Source: an uncultured Eubacteriales bacterium
Lineage (GTDB): Bacteria > Bacillota > Clostridia > Lachnospirales > Lachnospiraceae
Assembly: GCA_949294665.1 (NCBI GenBank)
Contig: CASFID010000043.1
Coordinates: forward strand, 1-64,000
Reading direction: 5' to 3'
Length of the DNA: 64,000 nt
Part shown: one piece after another, positions 34,625-43,735 of the stretch
Layout of the letters: every line of letters starts with the position of its first letter
Numbering within the stretch: position 1 is the first letter of the stretch
Program-made: the position numbers and the translations under genes
Notes under the pieces: generated by a model
Databases searched by the model: none
Seen by the model: only the letters and a program-made list of their open reading frames with translations
Told to the model about the DNA's origin: nothing

Positions 34625-35761
34625 CTAGCCCTGTATCTCAAGCAGTTTTGCCTTAAGCTCCTGCTCCATACTGCGGAGCCCCTCCTCGGCTTCCTGCCGT
34701 TTCTGCCGCCCCTCGCGCTGGATATTCATCACTTCATCCAGCGTTGAGATCAGTGATTCGTTCGTCGCCTTGAGCGTCTCCATGTCCACGATCCCTCTCT
34801 CGGACTCTTTCGCTGTATCGATCGTCGCCATTTTCAGCTTCTCTGCATTCTTCTTCAACAGTTCATTCGTCATATCCGTAACCTCGCGCTGGGCCGCGGC
34901 TGACTGTGCAGAGTGCTCTACTCCAAGGGCGAGCAGCATCTGGCTCTTCCACAGTGGGATCGTATTAACGATCGTGGACTGTATCTTTTCAACCATCTGC
35001 GTGTCATTGTTCTGTACCAGCCGGATCTGCGGCGCTGTCTGGATCGATATCATCCTGGTCAGTTCCAGGTCATGGATCTTCTTCTCGAATCTGTTGCACA
35101 TAGAATCGAGATCTTTCGCCGCCTGTGCGTCTTCGGGAAGTCCGGAAAGCTGCGCCTTGTCCGTAAGTTCTCTCAGCTTTGTGTTTCTCACTTCGGCCAG
35201 TTTCTTTTTGCCCGCCAGGATGTACATGGACAGTTCCTTGAAATATGTCAGGTTCAACTCATACATTTTATCCAGCAGCGCGGTGTCTTTCATAAGCTGC
35301 ACCTGATGTTTCTCCAGCACCTTTACGATCTCGTTGACGTTCGCCTCTGCCTTGGCGTATTTTGCTTTCATGGACGAGATCCTGTTGGACGCTTTCTTAA
35401 ATATCCCCAGGAATCCTTTCTCCTCTTCCTCGTCGAATCCTTTTAATTCTCTCACGACTCCGCTCAGAAGTTCTCCCACCTCGCCGAGATCTTTTGATCT
35501 GACATTTTCCAGAGCGTCCTCCGAGAAATCCGCCATCTTCTTCTGTGTCCCTGCGCCGTACTGGAGCACCATCGCAGAATCCGTCAGATCGATCTGCTGT
35601 GCGAAGGAATCCACCATCCGCCTTTCCTCGTCGGTGAGGATGTTCTCGTCGAGAGCCGGCTCTTCCTCCTGCTTTGCCGGAGTCTGACGCGGCGCTTTCT
35701 CCTGAAACGGATCAAGTGTCAGTGTAGGGGTTGTGCTCATATCCTGGAATTCATTGCTCAT
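34625..35761 (-). CDS. TelA-like toxic anion resistance family protein
   Basis: A 378-aa cytoplasmic, highly helical protein of the TelA (toxic anion resistance) family, with long coiled-coil stretches and the conserved central 'NTIPLWKSQMLLALG' segment. The family is linked to tellurite and cell-envelope stress resistance, but its biochemical role is not settled. ATG 35761 is preceded by GGAGGA. The XpaC-like gene lies upstream by 57 bases; this pairing is common in Bacillota and suggests a joint function. Confidence 0.88.
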   Translation of the reverse strand: MSNEFQDMSTTPTLTLDPFQEKAPRQTPAKQEEEPALDENILTDEERRMVDSFAQQIDLTDSAMVLQYGAGTQKKMADFSEDALENVRSKDLGEVGELLSGVVRELKGFDEEEEKGFLGIFKKASNRISSMKAKYAKAEANVNEIVKVLEKHQVQLMKDTALLDKMYELNLTYFKELSMYILAGKKKLAEVRNTKLRELTDKAQLSGLPEDAQAAKDLDSMCNRFEKKIHDLELTRMISIQTAPQIRLVQNNDTQMVEKIQSTIVNTIPLWKSQMLLALGVEHSAQSAAAQREVTDMTNELLKKNAEKLKMATIDTAKESERGIVDMETLKATNESLISTLDEVMNIQREGRQKRQEAEEGLRSMEQELKAKLLEIQG

Positions 35762-35818
35762 CTTAGTTTCCTCCATTCCGCTCATCTTTTTCATGATTTC
35801 TTTCCTGTCCCGTCTCTT

Positions 35819-36985
35819 CTATTTCTTTCCTGATGTTTTCAGCCCGTCGTCCGTCAGCCCCTCCTGGGCCAGCATCATCTGGAGCACCGATATATCCGAT
35901 GAAAGATCCCAGGCTGTATCCTGGAACAGATCGTCCAGCAGTTTTTCAAACGCCGTGTTCAGCGTATCGATCGTCTTCTCGATCTCTTTCTTTGATGAGA
36001 TAATATTTTCCCCCTGTACCGGCTGCCCGTCAAGCTCTTCATATGCGTCGAGGAGTTTTATCGTTGTCGGCAGATAGTACTCCATAAGTTTCCTGATGTC
36101 TTCGATGGACCCGGGATTTTCCTCCACACGGTCGAATATCCGGTCCACCAGCGTCTCCATCCTGGAGATCTTGGCGGAGATCTCCTCTCCCGGAATGGCG
36201 TCGTTCGCCTCCCGGATCTTTCTGACATAGTCGTCGCCTGCCTGTAGGACTTTCTGCACTTCCGGCGAAAGTCTGGCGAATTCCTTCTGCTGCTTTTCCA
36301 CAGCGGCCTCCCGCTCGGCCCGCTCTTTTTTCATCCGCTCCATCAGCTCTGTATACTGATGATAGGCGTCATCGCTGACCATGAGGCAGGCTTCCTTTTC
36401 GTCCAGATGTCCCTGCCGGAACCAGCCTTTTTGTATCATCTTCCTGAGATCTTTCACAACTGCTTTCGCAGACCGTCCGGTACGCTGAGCCAGTTCTTTT
36501 ATATCGCAGTATTCTCTGTCTTTCAGTATCTTTACATAATTTCGGAAACGTCCGACCGCACAGACCATACCGGTACCTGTCAGCGCCATCACAACAAACG
36601 CCACGGCAAACACGCCGAATGCCGCCATCCCTGCTCTCAGCGCCAGGCTCCACCCTGCGGCTGCAGCGCTCAGTCCCATAAAGAGAAGGAAAATAAGAGA
36701 ACCCCCCGCGAAGACGTAACCTGTGACAGCCAGGAAAAGACCGCCGATCTTCGTAGACGTCCCTTTCAGATACAGCGGACGCCCGGCCTGTCCGTTCATC
36801 TTCTGCCTCGGGGGATCGTCTCTGTACCATCCTCCGTTTCTTATCCCGCGTGATACGTTATCCATGGCCTTTCCGATCGTGTCGGATACCGTCTGGTTCA
36901 GTCTGCTGAAATCTCTTGTATCCACCGCGTCCTGTATAGTCCTTCGGATCTCGTCGCCGAATCTTTCCCAATCATTATTTATCAT
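35819..36985 (-). CDS. XpaC-like (5-bromo-4-chloroindolyl phosphate hydrolysis) membrane protein
   Basis: A 388-aa protein. Residues about 1-75 are polar, two membrane segments lie around 82-105 and 115-145, then a winged-helix-like region (DIKELAQRTGRSAKAVVKDLRKMI) and a long helical XpaC domain (about 200-375). The family name comes from an indolyl-phosphate hydrolysis phenotype in Bacillus; direct enzymatic activity is doubtful. AAGGAGG lies seven bases before ATG 36985. Forms an operon with the TelA-like gene. Confidence 0.82.
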   Translation of the reverse strand: MINNDWERFGDEIRRTIQDAVDTRDFSRLNQTVSDTIGKAMDNVSRGIRNGGWYRDDPPRQKMNGQAGRPLYLKGTSTKIGGLFLAVTGYVFAGGSLIFLLFMGLSAAAAGWSLALRAGMAAFGVFAVAFVVMALTGTGMVCAVGRFRNYVKILKDREYCDIKELAQRTGRSAKAVVKDLRKMIQKGWFRQGHLDEKEACLMVSDDAYHQYTELMERMKKERAEREAAVEKQQKEFARLSPEVQKVLQAGDDYVRKIREANDAIPGEEISAKISRMETLVDRIFDRVEENPGSIEDIRKLMEYYLPTTIKLLDAYEELDGQPVQGENIISSKKEIEKTIDTLNTAFEKLLDDLFQDTAWDLSSDISVLQMMLAQEGLTDDGLKTSGKK

Positions 36986-37113
36986 AAAATGCCTCCTTAA
37001 AAGCTTGACCATAAAATGCATTTGTATGATAATCAGTTTATCCTCTGCCTATCTAAAAGTCAAGAAATCCAGATGCAAAGGAACTGTAAAATCCACACCG
37101 AAAGGAACCTGCT

Positions 37114-37791
37114 ATGAATACTGACATCCAATCTCTTATCCTGTATGAAGATTCCCAGATCATCGTCTGCCGCAAGCCTGCCGGGCTCCCCGTCCAGAGC
37201 GCCAGGATCAGCGTCCCTGATATGGTAAGTCTGCTGAAAAATCATCTGGCGGACACTTCCGGAAAGAACCGCAGGGGCAGAGAACCCTATCTGGCCGTCA
37301 TCCACCGTCTAGACCAGCCTGTGGAGGGACTGCTCGTATTTGCCAAAACGCCTGCTGCCGCAAAGGATCTGAATCGTCAGCTCACCGCTTCCGGATTCGG
37401 GAAATATTACCATGCTGTCGTGAACGGCATCCCGGAACCGCGCGAGGGCACATTGGAAAACTATCTGGTAAAAGACGGGCGCTCCAACACTTCCCGGATC
37501 TGTGAAAAGGACACCTCCGGCGCGAAACATGCCAGACTCCACTACCGGGTGAGAGAGATTTATGACAGTTCTGCTCCTGTCACCTCCCTGGTAGAGATAC
37601 AGCTCGATACCGGACGGCATCATCAGATCCGTGTGCAGATGGCACATCTCGGCTGTCCTCTCGTCGGCGACAGAAAATACGGCGCGCAAAGAAACAGCGC
37701 AGAGCCTCTCAGGCTCTGCGCTTACCGGCTGGAATTCCGTCATCCTGCTTCCGGAAAAAACATGGTATTTGAGCTTCCTTCTGCACTATAA
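37114..37791 (+). CDS. RluA-family RNA pseudouridine synthase
   Basis: A 225-aa enzyme isomerising uridine in rRNA or tRNA. The catalytic Asp67 is in IHRLDQPVEGLLVFAKT. The C-terminal 'TGRHHQIRVQMAHLGCPLVGDRKYG' motif is present. No S4 domain, so it is a short form. AAAGGAACC precedes the ATG. Its 3' end overlaps the convergent SIS-domain gene by six bases. Confidence 0.92.
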   Translation: MNTDIQSLILYEDSQIIVCRKPAGLPVQSARISVPDMVSLLKNHLADTSGKNRRGREPYLAVIHRLDQPVEGLLVFAKTPAAAKDLNRQLTASGFGKYYHAVVNGIPEPREGTLENYLVKDGRSNTSRICEKDTSGAKHARLHYRVREIYDSSAPVTSLVEIQLDTGRHHQIRVQMAHLGCPLVGDRKYGAQRNSAEPLRLCAYRLEFRHPASGKNMVFELPSAL

Positions 37792-38382
37792 TACTCCTAA
37801 TTTTCCACTTGGATGGCATCTTACATAGTCTTCCTTTGTCCATCCGTTTTCTGTCTGGAGCGCTGTCGACAGCGCTTGCAGCGTCAGAAGTTCTGCGAGG
37901 ATAGAATTGCGGGGCGCCCGGTTCATTGCGTCCCCTTCCGCCCGCACTCCCGCATACAGACAGACGTCACAGAATCGTCCCAGCCAGCTCTCTTCTTTGC
38001 CGGTTACTGCGATCAGACGGCACCCATTATTACGGATTGCCCGGACTGTTGTTTTTAATTCCTCTGTCTCCCCGCTGTTTGAAATACACACTACGATATC
38101 TCCCCTGACAAGTTGTCCGCAGGAGCCGTGCACCGCTTCTGTGGCATTCAGATAATAGCATGGCGTTCCTGTCGAGGAGAAAAGCGCCGCCGCATATTGG
38201 GCCGCATGGCTGGGCTTCCCGACTCCGGTGATATGTAGCCTGTTTCCTGCCGATCGGGCTTCCATTATCATATCCACCGCTTTTTCGTACACTTCCCCCG
38301 AAAGTTGGACGGCAAACTCACGAAATTCCTTCTGTGCTGATAAGAGAAACTTCTCTACAGCATCTAAACTGTCCTGCGTCAT
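37786..38382 (-). CDS. SIS-domain sugar-phosphate isomerase (KpsF/GutQ-like)
   Basis: A 198-aa single SIS domain. Visible are 'ITGVGKPSHAAQYAAALFSSTGTP', 'VCISNSGETEEL' and the C-terminal 'HPSGKLGVL' that matches the end of the arabinose-5-phosphate isomerase SIS domain. The CBS domains of full KpsF/KdsD are absent. It is the last gene of the nucleoside cluster, 12 bases after the phosphorylase, so it may isomerise a pentose or other sugar phosphate released from nucleosides. Substrate unknown; 6-phospho-3-hexuloisomerase is an alternative. AGGAGGG before the ATG. Confidence 0.8.
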   Translation of the reverse strand: MTQDSLDAVEKFLLSAQKEFREFAVQLSGEVYEKAVDMIMEARSAGNRLHITGVGKPSHAAQYAAALFSSTGTPCYYLNATEAVHGSCGQLVRGDIVVCISNSGETEELKTTVRAIRNNGCRLIAVTGKEESWLGRFCDVCLYAGVRAEGDAMNRAPRNSILAELLTLQALSTALQTENGWTKEDYVRCHPSGKLGVL

Positions 38383-38394
38383 TTTCCATCCCTC

Positions 38395-39204
38395 CTATTT
38401 ACGGTATTTTTTCCGGCTGCTGTCTCGTTCCCGAAGGATTTTTACCGCTTCGCAGGCGGCGAGGCACGCCCGGCGTTCTCCCTCGTCATCTTTTGCCCAT
38501 ACATTCTCTATCCGGTTAGTTACAACACTTAATATGGACCCCATTCTCATGCCGTGCATATATCCTACAATAAACTGCCCTGCCGAATCCGTGTCCAGAT
38601 TTGTCACCCGCATCTGCCGCAGCTCGCCGATCAGTTTCCGCGCATGCTCCGGCCAGTAGCCGTCCGGCTTGATCGGTCTTCCCTGGCCGATATACAGGGA
38701 AGACGGACTGTACATGATCCCATAGCCATAAGAAAATCCCAGACGTTCACAGGCCTCCCCCAGTGCATTCACCACTTCGATATCTGCCACTGCGGGGAAG
38801 GCTTCGCCGACATAACAGTTGCTTGTTCCGTCCGCTCGTATTGCCGCAACCGGGACAATAAGATCCCCGGGCATAAACCGTTCCGAAATACTTCCGGTAG
38901 TGCCGATCCTTATTGCTGTGTGCGCTCCGATTTTATTGATCTCATGTATGCATATCTCGGCGCTTGTCGTGCCGATCCCTGTAGAGACACATGCCATATC
39001 GATCCCCTGATATTTTCCTTTTGCAGACCGGAATTCTCTGTTCTGCTTCAGATTGACGGCGTCGTCCCATATTTCAGTAAACAGATCCACCCGTTCCGGC
39101 GAACCCGGGAGAAAGACGTAGGGCGGGATGTCGCCTTCCCTCAGCCTGATATGATATTCCCCGTCGCTTTGTACCGGGAATTCTGTGTCAAGTCTTGTTT
39201 CCAT
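38395..39204 (-). CDS. udp: Uridine phosphorylase-like nucleoside phosphorylase
   Basis: A 269-aa member of the PNP/UDP family that splits nucleosides to base and ribose-1-phosphate. 'YVFLPGSPERV' (phosphate loop), 'STGIGTTSAEICIHE' and 'IRIGTTGSI' are typical, and 'TNLDTDSAGQF' replaces the usual ribose-binding MExE segment. It lies between cytidine deaminase and the SIS gene in one operon, so cytidine to uridine to ribose-1-phosphate is the likely path. Specificity for uridine is inferred from that context. The ribosome-binding site is weak. Confidence 0.82.
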   Translation of the reverse strand: METRLDTEFPVQSDGEYHIRLREGDIPPYVFLPGSPERVDLFTEIWDDAVNLKQNREFRSAKGKYQGIDMACVSTGIGTTSAEICIHEINKIGAHTAIRIGTTGSISERFMPGDLIVPVAAIRADGTSNCYVGEAFPAVADIEVVNALGEACERLGFSYGYGIMYSPSSLYIGQGRPIKPDGYWPEHARKLIGELRQMRVTNLDTDSAGQFIVGYMHGMRMGSILSVVTNRIENVWAKDDEGERRACLAACEAVKILRERDSSRKKYRK

Positions 39205-39232
39205 AACTTATGTTAATCCCTTTCTGAAACCC

Positions 39233-39676
39233 TTAATATTTTTTGCAGTCTATGCCCTTCGTTTCCGGACCGTACGCATAAGGATATATTTCTCCGATCG
39301 TCATCAACTCGATCTCCCCTTCTGTCGTCGCACCGATGATCAGCACGTCTGGATTGCCGTCGCAGAACTCCCAGATCACCTGTCTGCATTCAGCGCACGG
39401 CACTCCTGAATACGGACCGTAGCATACTACTGCGTCGATCACCCGCTCTCCATGCATAGCCATATTCATCACTGCATTTCTCTCGGCGTGCGTACTGGTC
39501 TGCAATGTAATGATCTCTACGTTGCATCCGCTATATATCTTTCCGGAGGCGCTCCTGACCGCTGCTCCCACAAGATGGGAGCTGTACGGCGAGTATGCGT
39601 TCTTCCTGGCCTCCATTGCCACCTTTACCAGTTTCTGATTTTCTTCACTTAATTTGTCAATTGTCGTTATTTCCAT
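39233..39676 (-). CDS. cdd: Cytidine deaminase
   Basis: A 147-aa tetrameric-type cytidine deaminase. The zinc ligands are in TSTHAERNA (catalytic Glu after Cys-equivalent/His) and PCAECRQV. 'YSPYSSHLVGAAV' is the N-terminal substrate-binding strand. In TSTHAERNA the first ligand is His where many small Cdd enzymes have Cys. The gene start overlaps the end of the symporter frame by 20 bases, so translation is coupled. Confidence 0.88.
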   Translation of the reverse strand: MEITTIDKLSEENQKLVKVAMEARKNAYSPYSSHLVGAAVRSASGKIYSGCNVEIITLQTSTHAERNAVMNMAMHGERVIDAVVCYGPYSGVPCAECRQVIWEFCDGNPDVLIIGATTEGEIELMTIGEIYPYAYGPETKGIDCKKY

Positions 39677-41047
39677 TTTTAACTTCCTTTCTTCCTTTCA
39701 AGAGTCCTGTAACAAAGGGAATCGCGGAAAGCACCAGACCGCCCGCAGACGCTGGTATCGGCTCTCCCATGAGGATCAGTATGACGGCGGATACCGCCCC
39801 CGTAATGATCGTCGCAAGCATATAGCGATCGGAGATCTTCATCTCAAAAGTACCTGCGATCACCGGCAGGAGCAGCCCCGGTACATAGACCGAATACCCA
39901 TACATCAGGATCGCAGTGACACTCGGGACTTTCAGAGCGAGTATCAGCGACACAAGTCCTACGATAAGGACAAGGATACGATGCGCCTTTAATTTTGATT
40001 TTTCTTTTCTGCCCGGACGCAGCACCGAATATATATCCTGCTCTATCGTAGCGGAACATACCAGAAGTGTCGTGCTGGCCGTAGACATTCCTACTCCGAC
40101 CACCGCCGCCACGAGCAGTCCGAGGAGTCCCGTAGGCAGTACTTTCTCAACTAAAAGCAGCATTGTGCTCGCAGGATCAATATTATCCGGGAGGATTACT
40201 TTTGCGGCGATACCGATAAAGATCAGGACCAGTCCGAAAAGGATCATCATGATAAATGCATAGATGATACTCTTCTTCGCCGAGCTCTCATCCTTTGCAG
40301 CAAAAATCCTCTGAAACGCCATAGTGTCGATAAAACCTGCAGGAGCAAGCAGCCACCATGTGATCATCGATCCTGCCGGGACACTGCTGAACACACTGTA
40401 GAATCCGTCGATCTTTGATGTTTCCCTGAAAATCTCACCTACGTCATAGTTACTGAAAATAATAACCGGTATAATGATCCCGATCACGACAATGAACAGG
40501 ATAGCCTGGAAGGAATCCGTATTTACAACGGCGCGAAAGCCTCCCAGCATAGTAAAGATGATCATTACCAGATATGTGATGATCACACCGAGCACCGGAC
40601 TTATATCGGTAAATGTATTAATTACCAACATGATGCCCGCAACCTGACCGGCGGTCCATGCCACATAGTTCCATACTGTAACTACAGACGACGCGACTCT
40701 GACGCTTTTGGATGTATTCCTGTAGTCAACAATATCCGGAAGAGTTGTGTGCATTCTCCGTCTCAGGATTTTCGCCATGGTCATTCCCATAATGAATACC
40801 CCTACCGGAAATGTGAGCCACCACCAGCCCCGGCAATTCCGTAAGTATACACATACTGCGGTGTCCCGAACAGGCCGGACAGTCCGGTCCAGGAAGCAAA
40901 AATCGACAGTAATACAAAGATCATGCTCACGCTTCTGCCGCCCAGGATAAAGTCTTCTTCTGTTTTCACCTTTTTCATCGCTCTCACGCCTATAAACAGC
41001 ATAATTCCCAAATAGGCTATTAATACTACAAGATCAAATGCATTCAT
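39657..41047 (-). pseudogene. Sodium:solute symporter (SSS family), frameshifted
   Basis: Two adjacent frames (41047-40802 and up to 39657) make one SSS-family transporter of about 463 aa if one base is restored near 40820-40832. There, GGG GC-TGG TGG TGG CTC would read AWWWLTFPVGVFIMGM, as in the family. The N-terminal 'EDFILGGRSVS' and the later helices (about 11-12 membrane segments) are normal. As sequenced it would give an 81-aa stub and a 377-aa fragment. The cargo is probably a nucleoside, judged only from the deaminase and phosphorylase genes that follow. A sequencing error cannot be excluded. Confidence 0.75.
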
Positions 41048-41136
41048 AAAAACCTCCTCTTCTTTTAATTGCGAGACAACAATTATTTATTACAGGCGCC
41101 TGAATTGCCTCTATTATATCTTCCCTTTCTTTCCAG

Positions 41137-41158
41137 AACTATGCCATGTGTCATAGTT
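41137..41158. promoter_or_regulatory. Palindrome in the divergent symporter/deoB region, candidate operator
   Basis: AACTATG (41137-41143) and CATAGTT (41152-41158) are perfect arms; with two inner pairs 9 of 11 positions are symmetric over 22 bases. The length matches Crp/Fnr-type sites and a Crp-family gene lies 1.3 kb away. The factor is inference. The rest of 41048-41249 shows only AT-rich promoter-like sequence. Confidence 0.45.
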
Positions 41159-41249
41159 ATATTGATAAATAAAATTTATTTTATATCCAGATTGATTTAC
41201 ACGAGGATCAGTCTGTAGTTGAAAAGAATGAAACAGGAGGAGAATATGT

Positions 41250-42428
41250 ATGATAAATCGGATTTTTCTTATCGTGTTAGACAGTTTTGGGATAGGAAAC
41301 GCAGAGGACGCCGGGCGTTATGGAGACGCAGGAGCAAATACGCTGCAGTCATTATCTGCCTCTCCATATTTCAACGTTCCGTTTTTAAAAAAAATGGGAC
41401 TGTTCAATATTGACGGCGTGGCATGTGGGGAAAAAGAAAGTTCTCCCACTGCTGCCATCTGCCGTCTCTCCGAGCTTTCCCGGGGGAAAGATACTATCGT
41501 CGGCCACTGGGAGATCAGCGGGATCGTTACCCGGCGGCCTTTCCCGGTATATCCGGACGGATTTCCAAAAGAAATTATACGCCCGTTCTGCGAGCGTACG
41601 GGACATGGCGTAATATGTAATCGTCCTTATTCGGGGACAGAAGTTATACGGGACTTTGGAGAGCGGCATCTTCATACCCATGATCTCATCGTTTATACAA
41701 GCGCAGACAGCGTTTTCCAGATTGCGGCTCATGAGTCCTGTATTCCCGTAGAAGAACTCTATCAATACTGCAGGATCGCACGTTCCATACTGACGTATCC
41801 CCATAATGTGGGCCGTGTCGTAGCCAGACCATTTGCCGGCAGTCCCGGAAACTTTTACAGGACAGCCGGGCGCCATGATTTTTCGCTGGAGCCGCCAGCT
41901 TCGACTCTGCTGGATTATATGGAACAGGCCGGTTACGATGTGATCGGTATCGGAAAGATCCATGATATATTTACGGGGAAAGGCCTTACAGAATATACTT
42001 TTACCTCGGGGAATCAGGATGGAATGGAGAAAACCATGGCCTGGTCAGATCAATCGTTCCATGGTCTTTGTTTTGTGAATCTGGTCGATTTTGACTCTCT
42101 GTACGGCCATCGCAATGATACGGACGGATACGCCCGTGCTCTCAGTGAATTTGATCTCTGGCTCGCAGACTTTTGTTCAAAGATGCGTTCTGACGATATA
42201 CTGATGATCACAGCGGACCACGGATGCGATCCCGGTTTTAAGCAAAGTACAGATCACTCCCGCGAGCAGGTCCCGCTGCTGGTATATGGAAGTAACGTAA
42301 GACCTGTCAACCTTGGAAGCCGCAAAGGGTTCTGCAGCATTGCAGCTTCCATCGCCGATATCTTCCGTCTGGATGTCCCTCTGTGTGGAACGAGCTTCTG
42401 GTCTCTTCTGCGGAAGGAATCTGTGTGA
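41250..42428 (+). CDS. deoB: Phosphopentomutase-like protein with altered active-site loop
   Basis: A 392-aa member of the DeoB family, which interconverts ribose-1- and ribose-5-phosphate. Metal-site motifs are intact: IVLDSFGIG (Asp11), NLVDFDSLYGHRND, TADHGCDP and STDHSREQVPLL. The loop that in known enzymes reads DTxTGHWE, with the second Thr as phospho-acceptor, is here Asp81-Thr82-Ile83-Val84-GHWE, so the acceptor position is Val84. Activity may be lost or changed. GGAGGAG precedes the ATG. It is divergent from the nucleoside cluster. Confidence 0.88.
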   Translation: MINRIFLIVLDSFGIGNAEDAGRYGDAGANTLQSLSASPYFNVPFLKKMGLFNIDGVACGEKESSPTAAICRLSELSRGKDTIVGHWEISGIVTRRPFPVYPDGFPKEIIRPFCERTGHGVICNRPYSGTEVIRDFGERHLHTHDLIVYTSADSVFQIAAHESCIPVEELYQYCRIARSILTYPHNVGRVVARPFAGSPGNFYRTAGRHDFSLEPPASTLLDYMEQAGYDVIGIGKIHDIFTGKGLTEYTFTSGNQDGMEKTMAWSDQSFHGLCFVNLVDFDSLYGHRNDTDGYARALSEFDLWLADFCSKMRSDDILMITADHGCDPGFKQSTDHSREQVPLLVYGSNVRPVNLGSRKGFCSIAASIADIFRLDVPLCGTSFWSLLRKESV

Positions 42429-42444
42429 TTCTTTATGGCATAAA

Positions 42445-42474
42445 GGCTGCCGGAATAGTTCCATTCCGGCAGCC
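42445..42474. terminator. Bidirectional terminator between deoB and the Crp-like gene
   Basis: GGCTGCCGGAAT (42445-42456) and ATTCCGGCAGCC (42463-42474) form a perfect 12-bp stem with a 6-base loop between convergent genes; a short T-stretch follows on the minus strand. Confidence 0.75.
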
Positions 42475-42491
42475 TGTGCTCATTTGGACAG

Positions 42492-43166
42492 TCAGCCATT
42501 GCCCAGTATCTTATAGATATGGAGAGCTTTCTTGTTCATCAATATTTTTCTGTACCCTACAGAGAGCACATTTTCCTTCTGCAGTTTCCGAAGCACGCGG
42601 TTGACGGTACGTTCGCTCATGCCGGACATACGCGCCAGTTCATAATGTGTGCATTCCGCGACGAGCATGTCGTCCCTTGTCTCTTTGCTGTTTTCCAGAA
42701 GCGCTCTGAGTACGCAGTAAGTAGAATCCTTATATTTTATGCTTCCCTGGGACATTGTCCCTTTATAGCATTTGCACGCCATCTGATAGACGATCAGATC
42801 ATAGAATCTGCGTTCATATTTCAGCCATTCCGTAAAAGTTTCCAGATCCAGCTCTACGAATGCAGTTTTTGTCTTTGATATCACGGATGATGCATTGATC
42901 ATTTTCCGTGAAAAAAATTCAAGATCCCCCAGGAGAGTAAAAGATTCTTCACTTGCAAAAACAAATTCTTTTCCGTCCGAGAACGAGTTCATGATCTCAA
43001 GCGTCCCCTGTACAAGGATCTGTATCCTTTCTACTCGCTCTCCGGCCACACAGATCAGGGAATCCGGCAGGTATTCTCTCGTTCCGGCCCTCTCCTTGAC
43101 GAACCCGGGCATGGATAATTTTTCTTCTTTCAGTTTGTTTTCTAATTCTAAGATTATAGGATTCAC
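42492..43166 (-). CDS. Crp/Fnr-family transcription regulator
   Basis: A 224-aa protein with an N-terminal cyclic-nucleotide-binding-type beta roll (about residues 20-120: VERIQILVQGTLEI, EESFTLLGDLEFF) and a C-terminal winged helix (about 150-220: ELARMSGMSERTVNRVLRKLQKENVL). No FNR iron-sulfur cysteine cluster is apparent. Being next to deoB and the nucleoside operon, it may control them; the 22-base palindrome at 41137 is a candidate site. Confidence 0.85.
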   Translation of the reverse strand: MNPIILELENKLKEEKLSMPGFVKERAGTREYLPDSLICVAGERVERIQILVQGTLEIMNSFSDGKEFVFASEESFTLLGDLEFFSRKMINASSVISKTKTAFVELDLETFTEWLKYERRFYDLIVYQMACKCYKGTMSQGSIKYKDSTYCVLRALLENSKETRDDMLVAECTHYELARMSGMSERTVNRVLRKLQKENVLSVGYRKILMNKKALHIYKILGNG

Positions 43167-43235
43167 GTGTTCTCTCCATCTCTGACTTTTTGTCTCTGTC
43201 GTATTTTTGCACTTTACAGTACATGTTATAAATCA

Positions 43236-43257
43236 GGCTGCCGCAAATGCGGCAGCC
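43236..43257 (-). terminator. Terminator after spoVG
   Basis: GGCTGCCGCA/TGCGGCAGCC form a nearly perfect 22-base palindrome (effective 9-bp stem, 4-base loop) with an A/T-rich stretch after it on the minus strand. Confidence 0.65.
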
Positions 43258-43323
43258 CCTTATCCTTTTCCATATTCACTTTTTCCGCTGTTTTCAGTTC
43301 AGACGCCTCCGCGCCCTTACTGT

Positions 43324-43611
43324 TTACATCTCGTCCACGACGATCGGCTCTTCCTCTTCCAGAGATTCCTCATATTTGCCGAGGATCGTTGACTGGATCC
43401 TCTCTCTTGTACCGGAATTGATCGGATGAGCGATATCGCGATATTCGCCGTCCAGAGCTTTCTTGCTCGGCATCGCAATAAACATTCCTTTTTCCCCTTC
43501 TATCACCTTAATATCGTGAACAACAAATTCATCATCGATCGTGATAGATACCACGGCTTTTAATTTCCCCTCTTTCGCAACTTTACGTACACGTACATCT
43601 GTGATCTGCAT
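43324..43611 (-). CDS. spoVG: SpoVG RNA/DNA-binding regulator
   Basis: A 95-aa SpoVG protein, a global nucleic-acid-binding regulator linked to sporulation and septation. '[11 protein letters not shown]', '[15 protein letters not shown]' and '[10 protein letters not shown]...YRDIAHPI' are family hallmarks. AAAGGAG precedes the ATG. It is a single gene between glgD and the Crp-like gene. Confidence 0.95.
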   Translation of the reverse strand: MQITDVRVRKVAKEGKLKAVVSITIDDEFVVHDIKVIEGEKGMFIAMPSKKALDGEYRDIAHPINSGTRERIQSTILGKYEESLEEEEPIVVDEM

Positions 43612-43735
43612 ACTCTCCAGGTCTCCTTTCTCTATTGCATTACCACCAGGGCCTGTTTTATCTATATGTCAAGTCTCAAATGTCCAGTCTCAAGTCGTCC
43701 CTTTACGGCCCTGCAGTCCTTTCTCCTATACAAGG

